Shown: one piece after another, positions 7,537 through 14,910 of the stretch
How the letters are laid out: every line of letters starts with the position of its first letter
Numbering within the stretch: position 1 is the stretch's first letter
From: an uncultured Stenotrophomonas sp.
GTDB lineage: Bacteria; Pseudomonadota; Gammaproteobacteria; Xanthomonadales; Xanthomonadaceae
DNA: 64,000 bases
Assembly (NCBI GenBank): GCA_913775725.1
Contig: CAJYNG010000013.1
Coordinates: 248,001 to 312,000, forward strand
Reading direction: 5' to 3'
Notes under the pieces: generated by a model
The model's input: the letters and a program-made list of their open reading frames with translations, nothing else
The model's database searches: none
What the model was told of the DNA's origin: nothing
Position numbers and translations under genes: made by a program

Positions 7537-8252
7537 GCCGCCGCCCCGGCCGGATCGACCAGCTTGTAGCCACGGCCCCACACCGTCAGCAGCCGCCGTG
7601 GATTGGCCGGGTCCGGCTCGATCTTGCTGCGCAGGCGGTTGATGTGGGTGTTGACCGTGTGTTCGTAGCCGTCGTGCTGGTAGCCCCAGACCTGGTTGAG
7701 CAGCTCCATGCGCGCGAACACCTGGTCCGGATGACGGGCGAAGAACAGCAGCAGGTCGAACTCGCGCGGGGTCAGCTCCAGCGTGTTGCCATCCACCGAG
7801 GCGGTACGCGCAACCGGATCCAGCTGCAGGCCGCCCAGTTCGATCGCGCCGGCATCGATGCGGGCACTCTGCGCCATCGCCTCGGCGCGGCGCAGCAATG
7901 CGCGCACCCGTGCCACCAGCTCCGGCATCGAGAAGGGCTTTGCCAGGTAGTCATCGGCGCCCAGCTCCAGGCCGACGATGCGCTGGGTTTCGCTGCCACG
8001 CGCACTGATGATGATGATCGGCACATAACGCGCCATCGCGCGTGCACGCTGGCAGACCTGCAGGCCATCCACGCCGGGCAGCATCACGTCCAGCACCAGC
8101 GCATCCCACGGGCCGTCCTGCTCGAGCAGGCGCAGGCCGGCGTCACCGCTGGCGGCGTGGGCGACGTCGTAACCCTCATCGCCCAGGTGCATGCGCAGCA
8201 GGTCGGCGATGTGGGCATCGTCTTCAACGATCAGCACGCGTTTGGTGGACAT
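7533..8252 (-). CDS. OmpR/PhoB-family response regulator
   Basis: 239 aa. Receiver residues Glu10-Asp11-Asp12, phospho-Asp55 in LVLDVMLPGVDG, and Lys in DDYLAKPFSMPE. The C-terminal winged helix carries LTPREFDLLLFFARHPDQVF and VWGRGYKLVDPAG. It is the first gene of a two-gene kinase operon on the minus strand. Its start at 8252 (MSTKRVLIVEDD) is 144 bp from the msrB start on the other strand. An inverted repeat CCTCACG...CGTGAGG lies in that shared promoter region, so regulation of the msrB-dipZ-msrA operon is likely (inference). Confidence 0.85.
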   Translation of the reverse strand: MSTKRVLIVEDDAHIADLLRMHLGDEGYDVAHAASGDAGLRLLEQDGPWDALVLDVMLPGVDGLQVCQRARAMARYVPIIIISARGSETQRIVGLELGADDYLAKPFSMPELVARVRALLRRAEAMAQSARIDAGAIELGGLQLDPVARTASVDGNTLELTPREFDLLLFFARHPDQVFARMELLNQVWGYQHDGYEHTVNTHINRLRSKIEPDPANPRRLLTVWGRGYKLVDPAGAAA

Positions 8253-8311
8253 CGGCAGCTCGGGGCCAGTGGGGAGGCTGGCTGCATTGTGGCGCGGGAC
8301 GGCTGCCGATA

Positions 8312-8340
8312 CCTCACGAAAAATTGAATCCTGCGTGAGG
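8312..8340. promoter_or_regulatory. Inverted repeat operator candidate in msrB / regulator intergenic region
   Basis: CCTCACG (8312-8318) and CGTGAGG (8334-8340) form a perfect 7-bp inverted repeat with a 15-bp spacer, between the divergent regulator (start 8252) and msrB (start 8397). It could be the binding site of the adjacent response regulator. Untested. Confidence 0.4.
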
Positions 8341-8396
8341 ATTCGTTGACCCGGGCGGGCGCAGCATGGCCCCGTCGCCCCTTCCCGGAGTCCGCC

Positions 8397-8969
8397 ATGT
8401 CCCTGTCCCGCCGCCATCTGCTGGGCCTGGGCGGTGTTGCCACCGCCGCCGGCCTGCTCGGCCTGGGGGCGTGCAGCCGCGCCGCCCCCGCGGCCGCTGA
8501 AGCGCGCCCACCGCGACAGTTCGAAGTCATGCACAGCGATGCGCAGTGGCGCCAGCAGCTGACCCCGGCGCAGTACGCGGTGCTGCGCCAGCAGGCCACC
8601 GAGCGCCCGTACAGCAGCCCGCTCAACAAGGAACACCGGCAGGGTACCTTCGCCTGCGCCGGCTGTGCGTTGCCGCTGTTCTCCTCCTCCACCAAGTTCG
8701 AGAGCGGCACCGGCTGGCCCAGCTTCTGGGCGCCGCTGCACAACGCCATCGGCGAAGACCGCGACGTCACCTTCGGGATGCTGCGGGTGGAGGTGCACTG
8801 CCGCCGCTGCGGCGGCCACCTCGGCCATGTGTTCAACGACGGTCCGCGCCCGACCGGGCTGCGTTACTGCATGAACGGTGCGGCGATGGTGTTCGTTCCC
8901 GGCGCCACGGATGGCACCGCCGACGGCTGGCGGGTGCCGGTCGGTTCTTCCCCTGCTTCCGGAGCCTGA
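8397..8969 (+). CDS. msrB: Peptide-methionine (R)-S-oxide reductase MsrB, Tat-exported lipoprotein
   Basis: 190 aa. Reduces Met-(R)-sulfoxide in proteins. The N-terminus has a twin-arginine signal (SRRHLLGLGG) and a lipobox ending LGAC at Cys26, so the enzyme is probably exported folded and anchored in the envelope. The MsrB domain shows zinc pairs Cys87/Cys90 (CAGC) and Cys135/Cys138 (CRRC), the [13 protein letters not shown] motif and catalytic Cys158 in LRYCMN. The ATG at 8397 has GGAG 6 nt upstream and places the RR motif at the correct distance from the start. First gene of the operon with dipZ (2-nt gap) and msrA. Confidence 0.92.
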   Translation: MSLSRRHLLGLGGVATAAGLLGLGACSRAAPAAAEARPPRQFEVMHSDAQWRQQLTPAQYAVLRQQATERPYSSPLNKEHRQGTFACAGCALPLFSSSTKFESGTGWPSFWAPLHNAIGEDRDVTFGMLRVEVHCRRCGGHLGHVFNDGPRPTGLRYCMNGAAMVFVPGATDGTADGWRVPVGSSPASGA

Positions 8970-8971
8970 CG

Positions 8972-10738
8972 ATGCTGCTGTTGCTGCTTGCCTACCTCGG
9001 GGGCGCGCTGACCCTGCTCAGCCCCTGCATCCTGCCGGTGCTGCCGTTCGTGTTCGCGCGTGCCGACCGTCCATTCCTGCGCAGCACACTGCCGTTGCTG
9101 CTGGGCATGGCGCTGACCTTCACCGTGGTCGCCAGCCTGGCCGCGGTGGGCAGCCAATGGGTGGCGCAGGCCAACCAGGTTGGACGCTGGATCGCCCTGC
9201 TGCTGATGGCGCTGTTCGCGGTGGCACTGCTATGGCCACGACTGGCCGACCATCTGCTGGCGCCGTTCCAGCGCGTGGGTGCCCGCTTGAGCGCGCGTGC
9301 CGATGCGGCGGATGCCGCGGGGCACGGCGGCGCGTGGACCTCGCTGCTGATCGGCATCGCCACCGGCCTGCTGTGGGCACCTTGCGCCGGGCCGATCCTC
9401 GGCCTGGTGCTGACCGGTGCTGCCCTGCATGGCGCCAGCGTCGGTACCAGTGCGCTCCTGCTGGCGTATGCGCTGGGTGCAATCACCGCACTGGCGCTGG
9501 CGGTGTGGGTGGGCGGCCGCGTGTTCCGTGCGCTGCAGGCGCGGCTTGGCCTCGGCGATGTACTGCGCAAGGTGCTGGGTGTGGCCGCACTGCTGGCCGT
9601 AGTGGCGATCGGCCTGGGATGGGATACCGGCCTGCTGACCCGCCTTTCGACGGTCAGCACTGCGCGTATCGAGCAGGGCCTGCTGGACGCGGTACCCGGT
9701 GCGCAGCCAGCTGCACCGCCTATGATGATGACCGGTGCCAACGCCGCGGCCGATGCACCGTTGCCGGTGGAAGGCACCCTGCCCGCGCTGGACGGCGCCA
9801 CCGGCTGGCTCAACAGCCCACCGCTGGCGACCCAGCAGCTGCGCGGCAAGGTGGTGCTGGTCGATTTCTGGACGTACTCCTGCATCAACTGCCTGCGCGC
9901 GATGCCGTTCGTGCACGAATGGGAACGTCGCTACCGCGATCACGGCCTGGTGGTGATCGGCGTGCACACGCCGGAGTTCGCCTTCGAACGTGACCCGCGC
10001 AATGTGATGAAGGCCGTGCAGCAACTCAAGGTCGAGTACCCGGTGGCGCTCGACAACCAGTACACGATCTGGCGCGCGTTCAACAACCGCTACTGGCCGG
10101 CGCAGTACTTCGTCGATGCGCAGGGCAACATCCGCGGCCACCAGTTCGGCGAAGGCAACTACGCGCGCTCGGAACAGATGATCCGTCGCCTGCTGACCGA
10201 AGCCGGCCAGACGAATCTACCGCCGCCGGCCGATCCCGCTGCCGCCGAGCTGAAGGGCGTGGCCGTGCAGGCCGACATGGGCAATCTGCGCTCACCGGAA
10301 ACCTATCTGGGCCACGCCCGCGCCGAGCAGTTCGCCTCGCCCGGCGGGCAGCGCAGTGATGCCGCGTTCGACTACGCGCTGCCTACTACGCTCGCGTTGA
10401 ACCAGTGGGGGCTGTCCGGGCGCTGGACCGTCACCGACGAGGCTGCGCAGCTGCAGCAGGCCGGTGGCCGCATCGCCTTCCAGTTCCATGCGCGCGACCT
10501 GCACCTGGTGCTGGCGCCGACCCAGGAAGGAAAGCCGGTGCGCTTCCGCGTGTTGTTGGACGGCAAGCCACTGCCTGCCGTCGATGCCGGCAGCGATGTC
10601 GGTGCCGATGGCAGCGGTGTGGTCGACGAGCACCGCCTGTACCAGCTGATCCGCCAGCGCGGCACGGTCGGCCCGCATCGCTTCGAGATCGAGTTCCTCG
10701 ACGCGGGCGTGCAGGCCTATGCCTTCACCTTCGGTTGA
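8972..10738 (+). CDS. dipZ: DipZ-type thiol-disulfide transporter (CcdA + TlpA-like thioredoxin + C-terminal domain)
   Basis: 588 aa. Residues 1 to about 225 form a CcdA/DsbD-beta membrane module with the paired cysteines Cys19 (LLSPCILPV) and Cys138 (WAPCAGPI). Residues about 265-410 form a periplasmic thioredoxin-like domain with CINC at 304-307 in FWTYSCINCLR. Residues about 420-588 form a beta-rich C-terminal domain as in mycobacterial DipZ. It carries reducing power from cytoplasmic thioredoxin across the inner membrane. Its place between msrB and msrA indicates that it recycles the oxidised exported Msr enzymes. GGAG precedes the ATG, and the spacing to msrB is 2 nt. Confidence 0.9.
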   Translation: MLLLLLAYLGGALTLLSPCILPVLPFVFARADRPFLRSTLPLLLGMALTFTVVASLAAVGSQWVAQANQVGRWIALLLMALFAVALLWPRLADHLLAPFQRVGARLSARADAADAAGHGGAWTSLLIGIATGLLWAPCAGPILGLVLTGAALHGASVGTSALLLAYALGAITALALAVWVGGRVFRALQARLGLGDVLRKVLGVAALLAVVAIGLGWDTGLLTRLSTVSTARIEQGLLDAVPGAQPAAPPMMMTGANAAADAPLPVEGTLPALDGATGWLNSPPLATQQLRGKVVLVDFWTYSCINCLRAMPFVHEWERRYRDHGLVVIGVHTPEFAFERDPRNVMKAVQQLKVEYPVALDNQYTIWRAFNNRYWPAQYFVDAQGNIRGHQFGEGNYARSEQMIRRLLTEAGQTNLPPPADPAAAELKGVAVQADMGNLRSPETYLGHARAEQFASPGGQRSDAAFDYALPTTLALNQWGLSGRWTVTDEAAQLQQAGGRIAFQFHARDLHLVLAPTQEGKPVRFRVLLDGKPLPAVDAGSDVGADGSGVVDEHRLYQLIRQRGTVGPHRFEIEFLDAGVQAYAFTFG

Positions 10739-10752
10739 ACCGGGAGCACACG

Positions 10753-11490
10753 ATGAAACTCTCCTTTGAACAAGGCATCGCCGCCGGTGTTGCAGGTCTG
10801 GTGGCCACGGCATTGATCGCCGGTGTGCTATTCGTTGACCACGGCGCCATCGCGGCACCGGCCGAAACCAGCGCGCGGACCCAGGCACTACCGGCACCCA
10901 CGGGCGACGCCGCGTTCCGCGATGACGCCACCCACGCCAGCGTGGTGTTCGCCGGCGGTTGCTTCTGGGGCGTGCAGGGCGTGTTCCAGCACGTCAAGGG
11001 TGTGAGCAACGCAGTCTCCGGCTACATCGGTGGCAGCGGCGCCGATGCACGCTACGAGCGCGTCAGCGGAGGCCAGACCGGTCATGCCGAAGCGGTGAAA
11101 ATCGACTACGACCCGCGCCAGGTCAGCTACGCGCAGCTGATGCAGGTGTTCTTCTCGGTGGTGCACGACCCTACCCAGCTCAATCGGCAGGGGCCGGACC
11201 AGGGCAACCAGTATCGATCGGCGATCTTCAGTGACGACCCACGCCAGCAGGCGGCCAGCCGCGCCTACATCGCCCAGCTCGGCCAGGCCGGCAGCTACCG
11301 CGCGCCGATCGTCACCCAGCTGGTCAGCGGCCAGCGCTTCTATCCGGCCGAAAGCTACCACCAGAACTACATGACGAACTACCCGCAGGCGGCCTACATC
11401 CGCTACTACGACGCACCGAAGCTGGCCGCGCTGGGCAAGCAGTTCCCGGCGTTGTACCGGCGCGATGCAGCGCTGGTGCCGATGCGGTAA
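10753..11490 (+). CDS. msrA: Peptide-methionine (S)-S-oxide reductase MsrA, exported
   Basis: 245 aa. The N-terminus has a hydrophobic segment (about 9-28, IAAGVAGLVATALIAGVLF) acting as signal peptide or anchor. The MsrA domain starts near residue 63 with the catalytic GGCFWG (Cys70), and later has GHAEAVKIDYDP, QYRSAIF and the YHQNYM segment. It reduces Met-(S)-sulfoxide and so complements the exported MsrB, which handles the R form. Third gene of the operon, 14 nt after dipZ, with GGGAG before the ATG. A SMAG repeat follows at once. Confidence 0.93.
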   Translation: MKLSFEQGIAAGVAGLVATALIAGVLFVDHGAIAAPAETSARTQALPAPTGDAAFRDDATHASVVFAGGCFWGVQGVFQHVKGVSNAVSGYIGGSGADARYERVSGGQTGHAEAVKIDYDPRQVSYAQLMQVFFSVVHDPTQLNRQGPDQGNQYRSAIFSDDPRQQAASRAYIAQLGQAGSYRAPIVTQLVSGQRFYPAESYHQNYMTNYPQAAYIRYYDAPKLAALGKQFPALYRRDAALVPMR

Positions 11491-11500
11491 CGACGCTCAT

Positions 11501-11565
11501 GTAGTGCCGAGCCCACGCTCGGCTGCTCTTCCGCCAACAGCAGCCGAGCATGGGCTCGGCTCTAC
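11501..11565. repeat. SMAG repeat pair after msrA
   Basis: Inverted pair GTAGTGCCGAGCCCACGC... (from 11501) and ...GGGCTCGGCTCTAC (ending 11565). GTAG-terminated REP-like stem-loops of this kind are the SMAG family known from Stenotrophomonas. An A-tract (11566-11576) follows directly. Confidence 0.85.
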
Positions 11566-11600
11566 ACAAAAAAAAAGACGCACGGCCATCCAGCCGTGCG
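11566..11600 (-). terminator. Terminator-shaped hairpin oriented for minus-strand transcripts
   Basis: Stem CGCACGGC (11579-11586) / GCCGTGCG (11593-11600), with an A-run at 11566-11576 on the plus strand. On the minus strand this reads hairpin then T-run. No minus-strand gene is visible immediately upstream of it, so its role may be to block antisense transcription into msrA. Confidence 0.5.
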
Positions 11601-11698
11601 CTTGGGAAGTATCGTCCGTGCCCCGATCAGGCCCGGACGACAACGACATGCTAGGCTCGCCATCATCATGGGTACAGCACCAGATGGCGGGAACTTCG

Positions 11699-13171
11699 AT
11701 GGATACAGATGACCAGAGCGCGATGATCCCGCCCCGCTACCAACGGCTGTCCGACGAACTGGCCGAGGCCATCCACGGCGGTCGCCTTCCGGTGGGCAGC
11801 CGCCTGCCCTCGCTGCGGCAGATGGCCTCCCAACGCAGGCTCAGCCTCAACACGGTGATTGCCGCCTATCGCCAGCTGGAAGACGCCGGCCTGGTCATTC
11901 CGCGGCCCAAGGCCGGCTTCGAGGTGGCGCCGCGGCTGTCGGTGCCGGAACGTTCGCTGCGCGACACCCCGTCCGCGCCCACCGCGCCGCTGCAGCAGGT
12001 GCTCATGGCCCGCGTGCTGGAGGCACAACGTCGCCCCGGCGTGATCGACCTGGCCTTCGCCGGCCCACGCGGTCGCCAGTTCTATCCAGGTGCACAGCTG
12101 GCCCGGCATACCGCGCAGGTACTGCGCCACGGCCAGCAGACGGTGGAAACCTATGCGCGACCGAACGGTTCACCCCGGCTGCTGGCGCAGATCGTGCGAC
12201 GTGGCCCGCGCATGGGTCTGCACACCCACAGCGATCGCCTGCTGCTGACCCACGGGGCGATGGAGGCACTGCAGCTGGCGCTGCGTGCAGTCACCCAGCC
12301 CGGTGATGCGGTGGGCATCGAGGCGCCGTCCTACTTCAACCTCTACCCGTTGCTGGCCAACCTCGGCCTGCAGGCCATCGAGCTGCCCACCCACCCGCAG
12401 CACGGGCTGGATGTGGATGCGCTGGATGCGCTGCTGGAGCACACGCCACTGGCCGCTCTGGTGGTGATGCCAACCGTGCACAACCCGCTGGGCTGCACCA
12501 TGCCGACAGTGGCCAAGCAACGCCTGGCCGAACTGGTCAACGCACGCCAGCTGCCGCTGATCGAAGATGCGGTGTACGCCGAGCTGCAGTTCTGCGAACC
12601 ACCGGCACCACTCCTGAAGGCCTTCGATCGCGATGGCTGGGTGATGGTGGTCGGTGGTTTCTCCAAGACGCTGGCGCCGGACTATCGCATCGGCTGGCTG
12701 GATGGCGGCCGCTTCGCCGAACGCATCGCGCTGCTGAAGTTCCAATCCACCGGCGGCGAGCCGCAGCTGCTTGGCGACGCGGTAGCGGCGTATCTGGAAG
12801 CGGGCAGCTACGAACACCATCTGCACCGCATGCGTCGCCTCTATCGCGAGCAGGTGGGACGGCTGCGCCAGCTGGTGGCCGAGCACTTCCCGGCCGGCAC
12901 CCGTGCCACCGAGCCGCAGGGCGGATTCCTGCTGTGGCTGGAACTGCCGGGCGTGGACACGCGCGAGCTGTTCGAGCGTGCACTGCAGGAGGACATCGTG
13001 TTCATGCCCGGCCAGGTCTATTCGCGCGGGGCGCGCTACCGCCACTGCCTGCGGCTGTCGTGCTGCCAGACCCTGGATGCGCGCTTCATCGGTGCGGTGG
13101 AACGGTTGGGTGCGATCGCGCGGGAGCTGGCATCGCGCAGCTTCTGTAGAGCCGAGCCTACGCTCGGCTGA
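11699..13171 (+). CDS. MocR/GntR-family regulator with aminotransferase-like domain
   Basis: 490 aa. Residues about 10-75 form a GntR winged helix (PPRYQRLSDELAEAIHGGRL, SRLPSLRQMASQRRLSLNTV). Residues about 110-480 form a fold-type I aminotransferase domain with HNPLGCTM and the PLP lysine region GGFSKTLAPDYRIGWL. MocR proteins sense PLP or an amino compound and control nearby metabolic genes; the target is unknown. An in-frame ATG at 11684 is an alternative start. The last eight codons and the stop (CRAEPTLG then TGA) are encoded by the first arm of a SMAG repeat, so the C-terminus has been extended or replaced by repeat DNA. Confidence 0.85.
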   Translation: MDTDDQSAMIPPRYQRLSDELAEAIHGGRLPVGSRLPSLRQMASQRRLSLNTVIAAYRQLEDAGLVIPRPKAGFEVAPRLSVPERSLRDTPSAPTAPLQQVLMARVLEAQRRPGVIDLAFAGPRGRQFYPGAQLARHTAQVLRHGQQTVETYARPNGSPRLLAQIVRRGPRMGLHTHSDRLLLTHGAMEALQLALRAVTQPGDAVGIEAPSYFNLYPLLANLGLQAIELPTHPQHGLDVDALDALLEHTPLAALVVMPTVHNPLGCTMPTVAKQRLAELVNARQLPLIEDAVYAELQFCEPPAPLLKAFDRDGWVMVVGGFSKTLAPDYRIGWLDGGRFAERIALLKFQSTGGEPQLLGDAVAAYLEAGSYEHHLHRMRRLYREQVGRLRQLVAEHFPAGTRATEPQGGFLLWLELPGVDTRELFERALQEDIVFMPGQVYSRGARYRHCLRLSCCQTLDARFIGAVERLGAIARELASRSFCRAEPTLG

Positions 13172-13217
13172 TCTTCGCCGCTGCTTCGCGCTGGGCCGAG
13201 CATGGGCTCGGCTCTAC
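13146..13217. repeat. SMAG repeat pair overlapping the 3' end of the MocR gene
   Basis: First arm from GTAGAGCCGAGCC at 13146, second arm ending CTCGGCTCTAC at 13217. The first arm is read in frame by the upstream gene up to its TGA at 13169-13171. It lies between converging genes (MocR plus, bioD minus). Confidence 0.9.
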
Positions 13218-13227
13218 AGGAAACAGA

Positions 13228-13911
13228 TCAATCGAGCAGGTGCGCCGCCAACGCTTCACCATCCGCCCCTGGAAGATTGGGCAGCCGCCCCCAGCACAAC
13301 ATCGGCAGGCGCTGCTGCAGCGTCGCGATGTTCTCATCCTGACGCTGCATCGCCGGGTCGATGTGGTTGCCGATCCAGCCCAGGCACTCCACGCCGCTGG
13401 CCTGCAGCGACTGCGCGGTCAGTCGCGCGTGGTTGACGCAGCCCAGCCGCATGCCCACCACCAGCAACACCGGCAACCGCAATGCGCGCACCAGGTCAAG
13501 CTGATCGAGCGTGGCCGAGACCGGCGCCAGCCAACCGCCAACACCCTCCACCACCACGACATCGGCCTGCGCGCGCAGACGTTCGAATGCAGCCACGATC
13601 GGCGCCAGCTCCACCTGCACGCCATCCTCGGCAGCGGCCAGCTCCGGCGCCAGTGGCAGGCGCAGCGCATACGGGTTCAGGTCAGCATAGTCCGGCACCG
13701 GGCAACTGGCCGCCTGCAGCGCCAATGCATCCTCGTTGCGCAGGCCGTGGCCCAGGTCCTCGCTGCCGCTGGCCACCGGTTTCATGCCGACCGCGCGCAG
13801 TCCGCGCCGGCGCAGCGCATGCAGCAGTGCGGTGCTGACCGCGGTCTTGCCGATCTCGGTATCGGTGCCGGTGACGAACAGGGCGGGCGGCAGCGTGGCG
13901 GGCAACGGCAT
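13228..13911 (-). CDS. bioD: ATP-dependent dethiobiotin synthetase
   Basis: 227 aa, the family size. It closes the ureido ring of dethiobiotin from 7,8-diaminopelargonate, CO2 and ATP, the penultimate step of biotin synthesis. The P-loop GTDTEIGKT is at residues 15-23, with MKPVASG and VVVEGVGGWLAP further on. The ATG at 13911 has GGAG 8 nt upstream; an in-frame ATG at 13944 would add 11 residues and is less likely. Other bio genes are not in the window. It converges on the MocR gene with a SMAG repeat between. Confidence 0.92.
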   Translation of the reverse strand: MPLPATLPPALFVTGTDTEIGKTAVSTALLHALRRRGLRAVGMKPVASGSEDLGHGLRNEDALALQAASCPVPDYADLNPYALRLPLAPELAAAEDGVQVELAPIVAAFERLRAQADVVVVEGVGGWLAPVSATLDQLDLVRALRLPVLLVVGMRLGCVNHARLTAQSLQASGVECLGWIGNHIDPAMQRQDENIATLQQRLPMLCWGRLPNLPGADGEALAAHLLD

Positions 13912-13943
13912 CGACGGGCTCCAACGGGGCAACAGAGCGTGCA

Positions 13944-13973
13944 TTATCGCCGGCCCGGCGCGCTTGCTAGACT
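13944..13973 (+). promoter_or_regulatory. Promoter of the free-Met-(R)-sulfoxide reductase gene (leaderless)
   Basis: -10 TAGACT at 13968-13973 ends 6 bp before the ATG at 13980, with a weak TTATCG (13944-13949) 18 bp upstream. Transcription should begin at the start codon. The same TAGACT -10 occurs before the cobalamin riboswitch (15631) and the M13 peptidase gene (47265). Confidence 0.5.
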
Positions 13974-13979
13974 GCAGAC

Positions 13980-14462
13980 ATGTTCGCCAATGCCTCGCTC
14001 ACCGGCAGCAAGCCGGAACAATACGCCCAGCTGCTGGAACAGGCCCGTGGCCTGGTCTACGCCGAGTCCGACCGCATCGCCAACGCGGCCAACCTCTCGG
14101 CACTGGTCTACCACGCCCTGCCCGACCTGAACTGGGTGGGCTTCTACCTGTACGACGGCAAGGAGCTGGTGGTCGGCCCGTTCCAGGGCCTGCCGGCCTG
14201 CGTGCGCATCCCGCTGGACAAGGGCGTGTGCGGTGCCGCCGCCAGCCAGCGCGTGACCCAGCGCGTGGACGACGTCGATGCCTTCCCCGGCCACATCGCC
14301 TGCGATTCGGCCTCGCGTTCGGAGCTGGTGGTGCCGCTGCTGCGCGGTGACGAACTGATCGGCGTGTTCGATATCGACAGCCCGAAGGCCGGCCGCTTCG
14401 ATGCCGACGACCAGGCCGGCCTGGAAGCCATCGCCCGCGTGTTCGTCGAGGCGCTGGGATGA
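13980..14462 (+). CDS. msrC: Free methionine-(R)-sulfoxide reductase (GAF-type, fRMsr)
   Basis: 160 aa single GAF domain. It reduces free Met-(R)-sulfoxide in the cytoplasm with thioredoxin. Three cysteines, Cys74 (LPACVRIPL), Cys84 (DKGVCGAAA) and Cys108 (GHIACDS), have exactly the spacing of the E. coli YebR/fRMsr cysteines 84, 94 and 118. VVPLLRGDELIGVFDIDSP is the typical C-terminal strand region. The transcript is probably leaderless (-10 box 6 bp before the ATG). The stop overlaps the start of the next gene by 4 nt. Confidence 0.88.
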   Translation: MFANASLTGSKPEQYAQLLEQARGLVYAESDRIANAANLSALVYHALPDLNWVGFYLYDGKELVVGPFQGLPACVRIPLDKGVCGAAASQRVTQRVDDVDAFPGHIACDSASRSELVVPLLRGDELIGVFDIDSPKAGRFDADDQAGLEAIARVFVEALG

Positions 14463-14821
14463 GCGCACCGAAGCTGCGCAACATCGGCCCCAAGAGTGCG
14501 GCGTGGCTGCGCCAGGTCGGCCTGCGCAGCCGCGACGACCTGGTTGCGATCGGTGCCGTGGGCGCCTTCGTCAAGGTCAAGCGCGCAGGCTTCAAGCCCA
14601 GCCTGAACCTGCTGTACTCGCTGGAAGGCGCACTGCTGGACTGCCACTGGCAGCAACTGAGCGAGCCGCAGCGTGAGGCGCTGGTGCAGGATTACGAAGC
14701 GCGCATCGCTGCGCATCCGCTGAAGGCAGCCGGCCCGGCGTCGGGCCCGGTGCATGAGCAGCGCTTCGATGCTGATGATGACGCTGAAGACAGCGTGGCC
14801 GAGCGCGCGGACGAGGATTGA
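14459..14821 (+). CDS. TfoX C-terminal domain-like protein
   Basis: 120 aa. The first 80 residues (KLRNIGPKSAAWLRQVGLRS, DDLVAIGAVGAFVKVKRAGF, NLLYSLEGALLDCHW) match the helix-hairpin-helix-like C-terminal domain of TfoX/Sxy proteins. The N-terminal domain of full-length TfoX is absent, and an acidic tail follows (about 100-120). The ATGA overlap with the fRMsr gene means the two are coupled. A role in competence regulation cannot be assumed from this domain alone; its function is unknown. Confidence 0.75.
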   Translation: MSAPKLRNIGPKSAAWLRQVGLRSRDDLVAIGAVGAFVKVKRAGFKPSLNLLYSLEGALLDCHWQQLSEPQREALVQDYEARIAAHPLKAAGPASGPVHEQRFDADDDAEDSVAERADED

Positions 14822-14834
14822 GCCGCGCCCTCCT

Positions 14835-14901
14835 GTAGAGCCGAGCCCACGCTCGGCTGGCCTTTCTGATCGAAGTGCAGCCGAGCATGGCTCGGCTCTA
14901 C
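14835..14901. repeat. SMAG repeat pair
   Basis: GTAGAGCCGAGCCCACGC from 14835 and its inverse GCATGGCTCGGCTCTAC ending 14901, between the convergent TfoX-like and phosphatase genes. Confidence 0.9.
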
Positions 14902-14910
14902 AAGAGCAGC

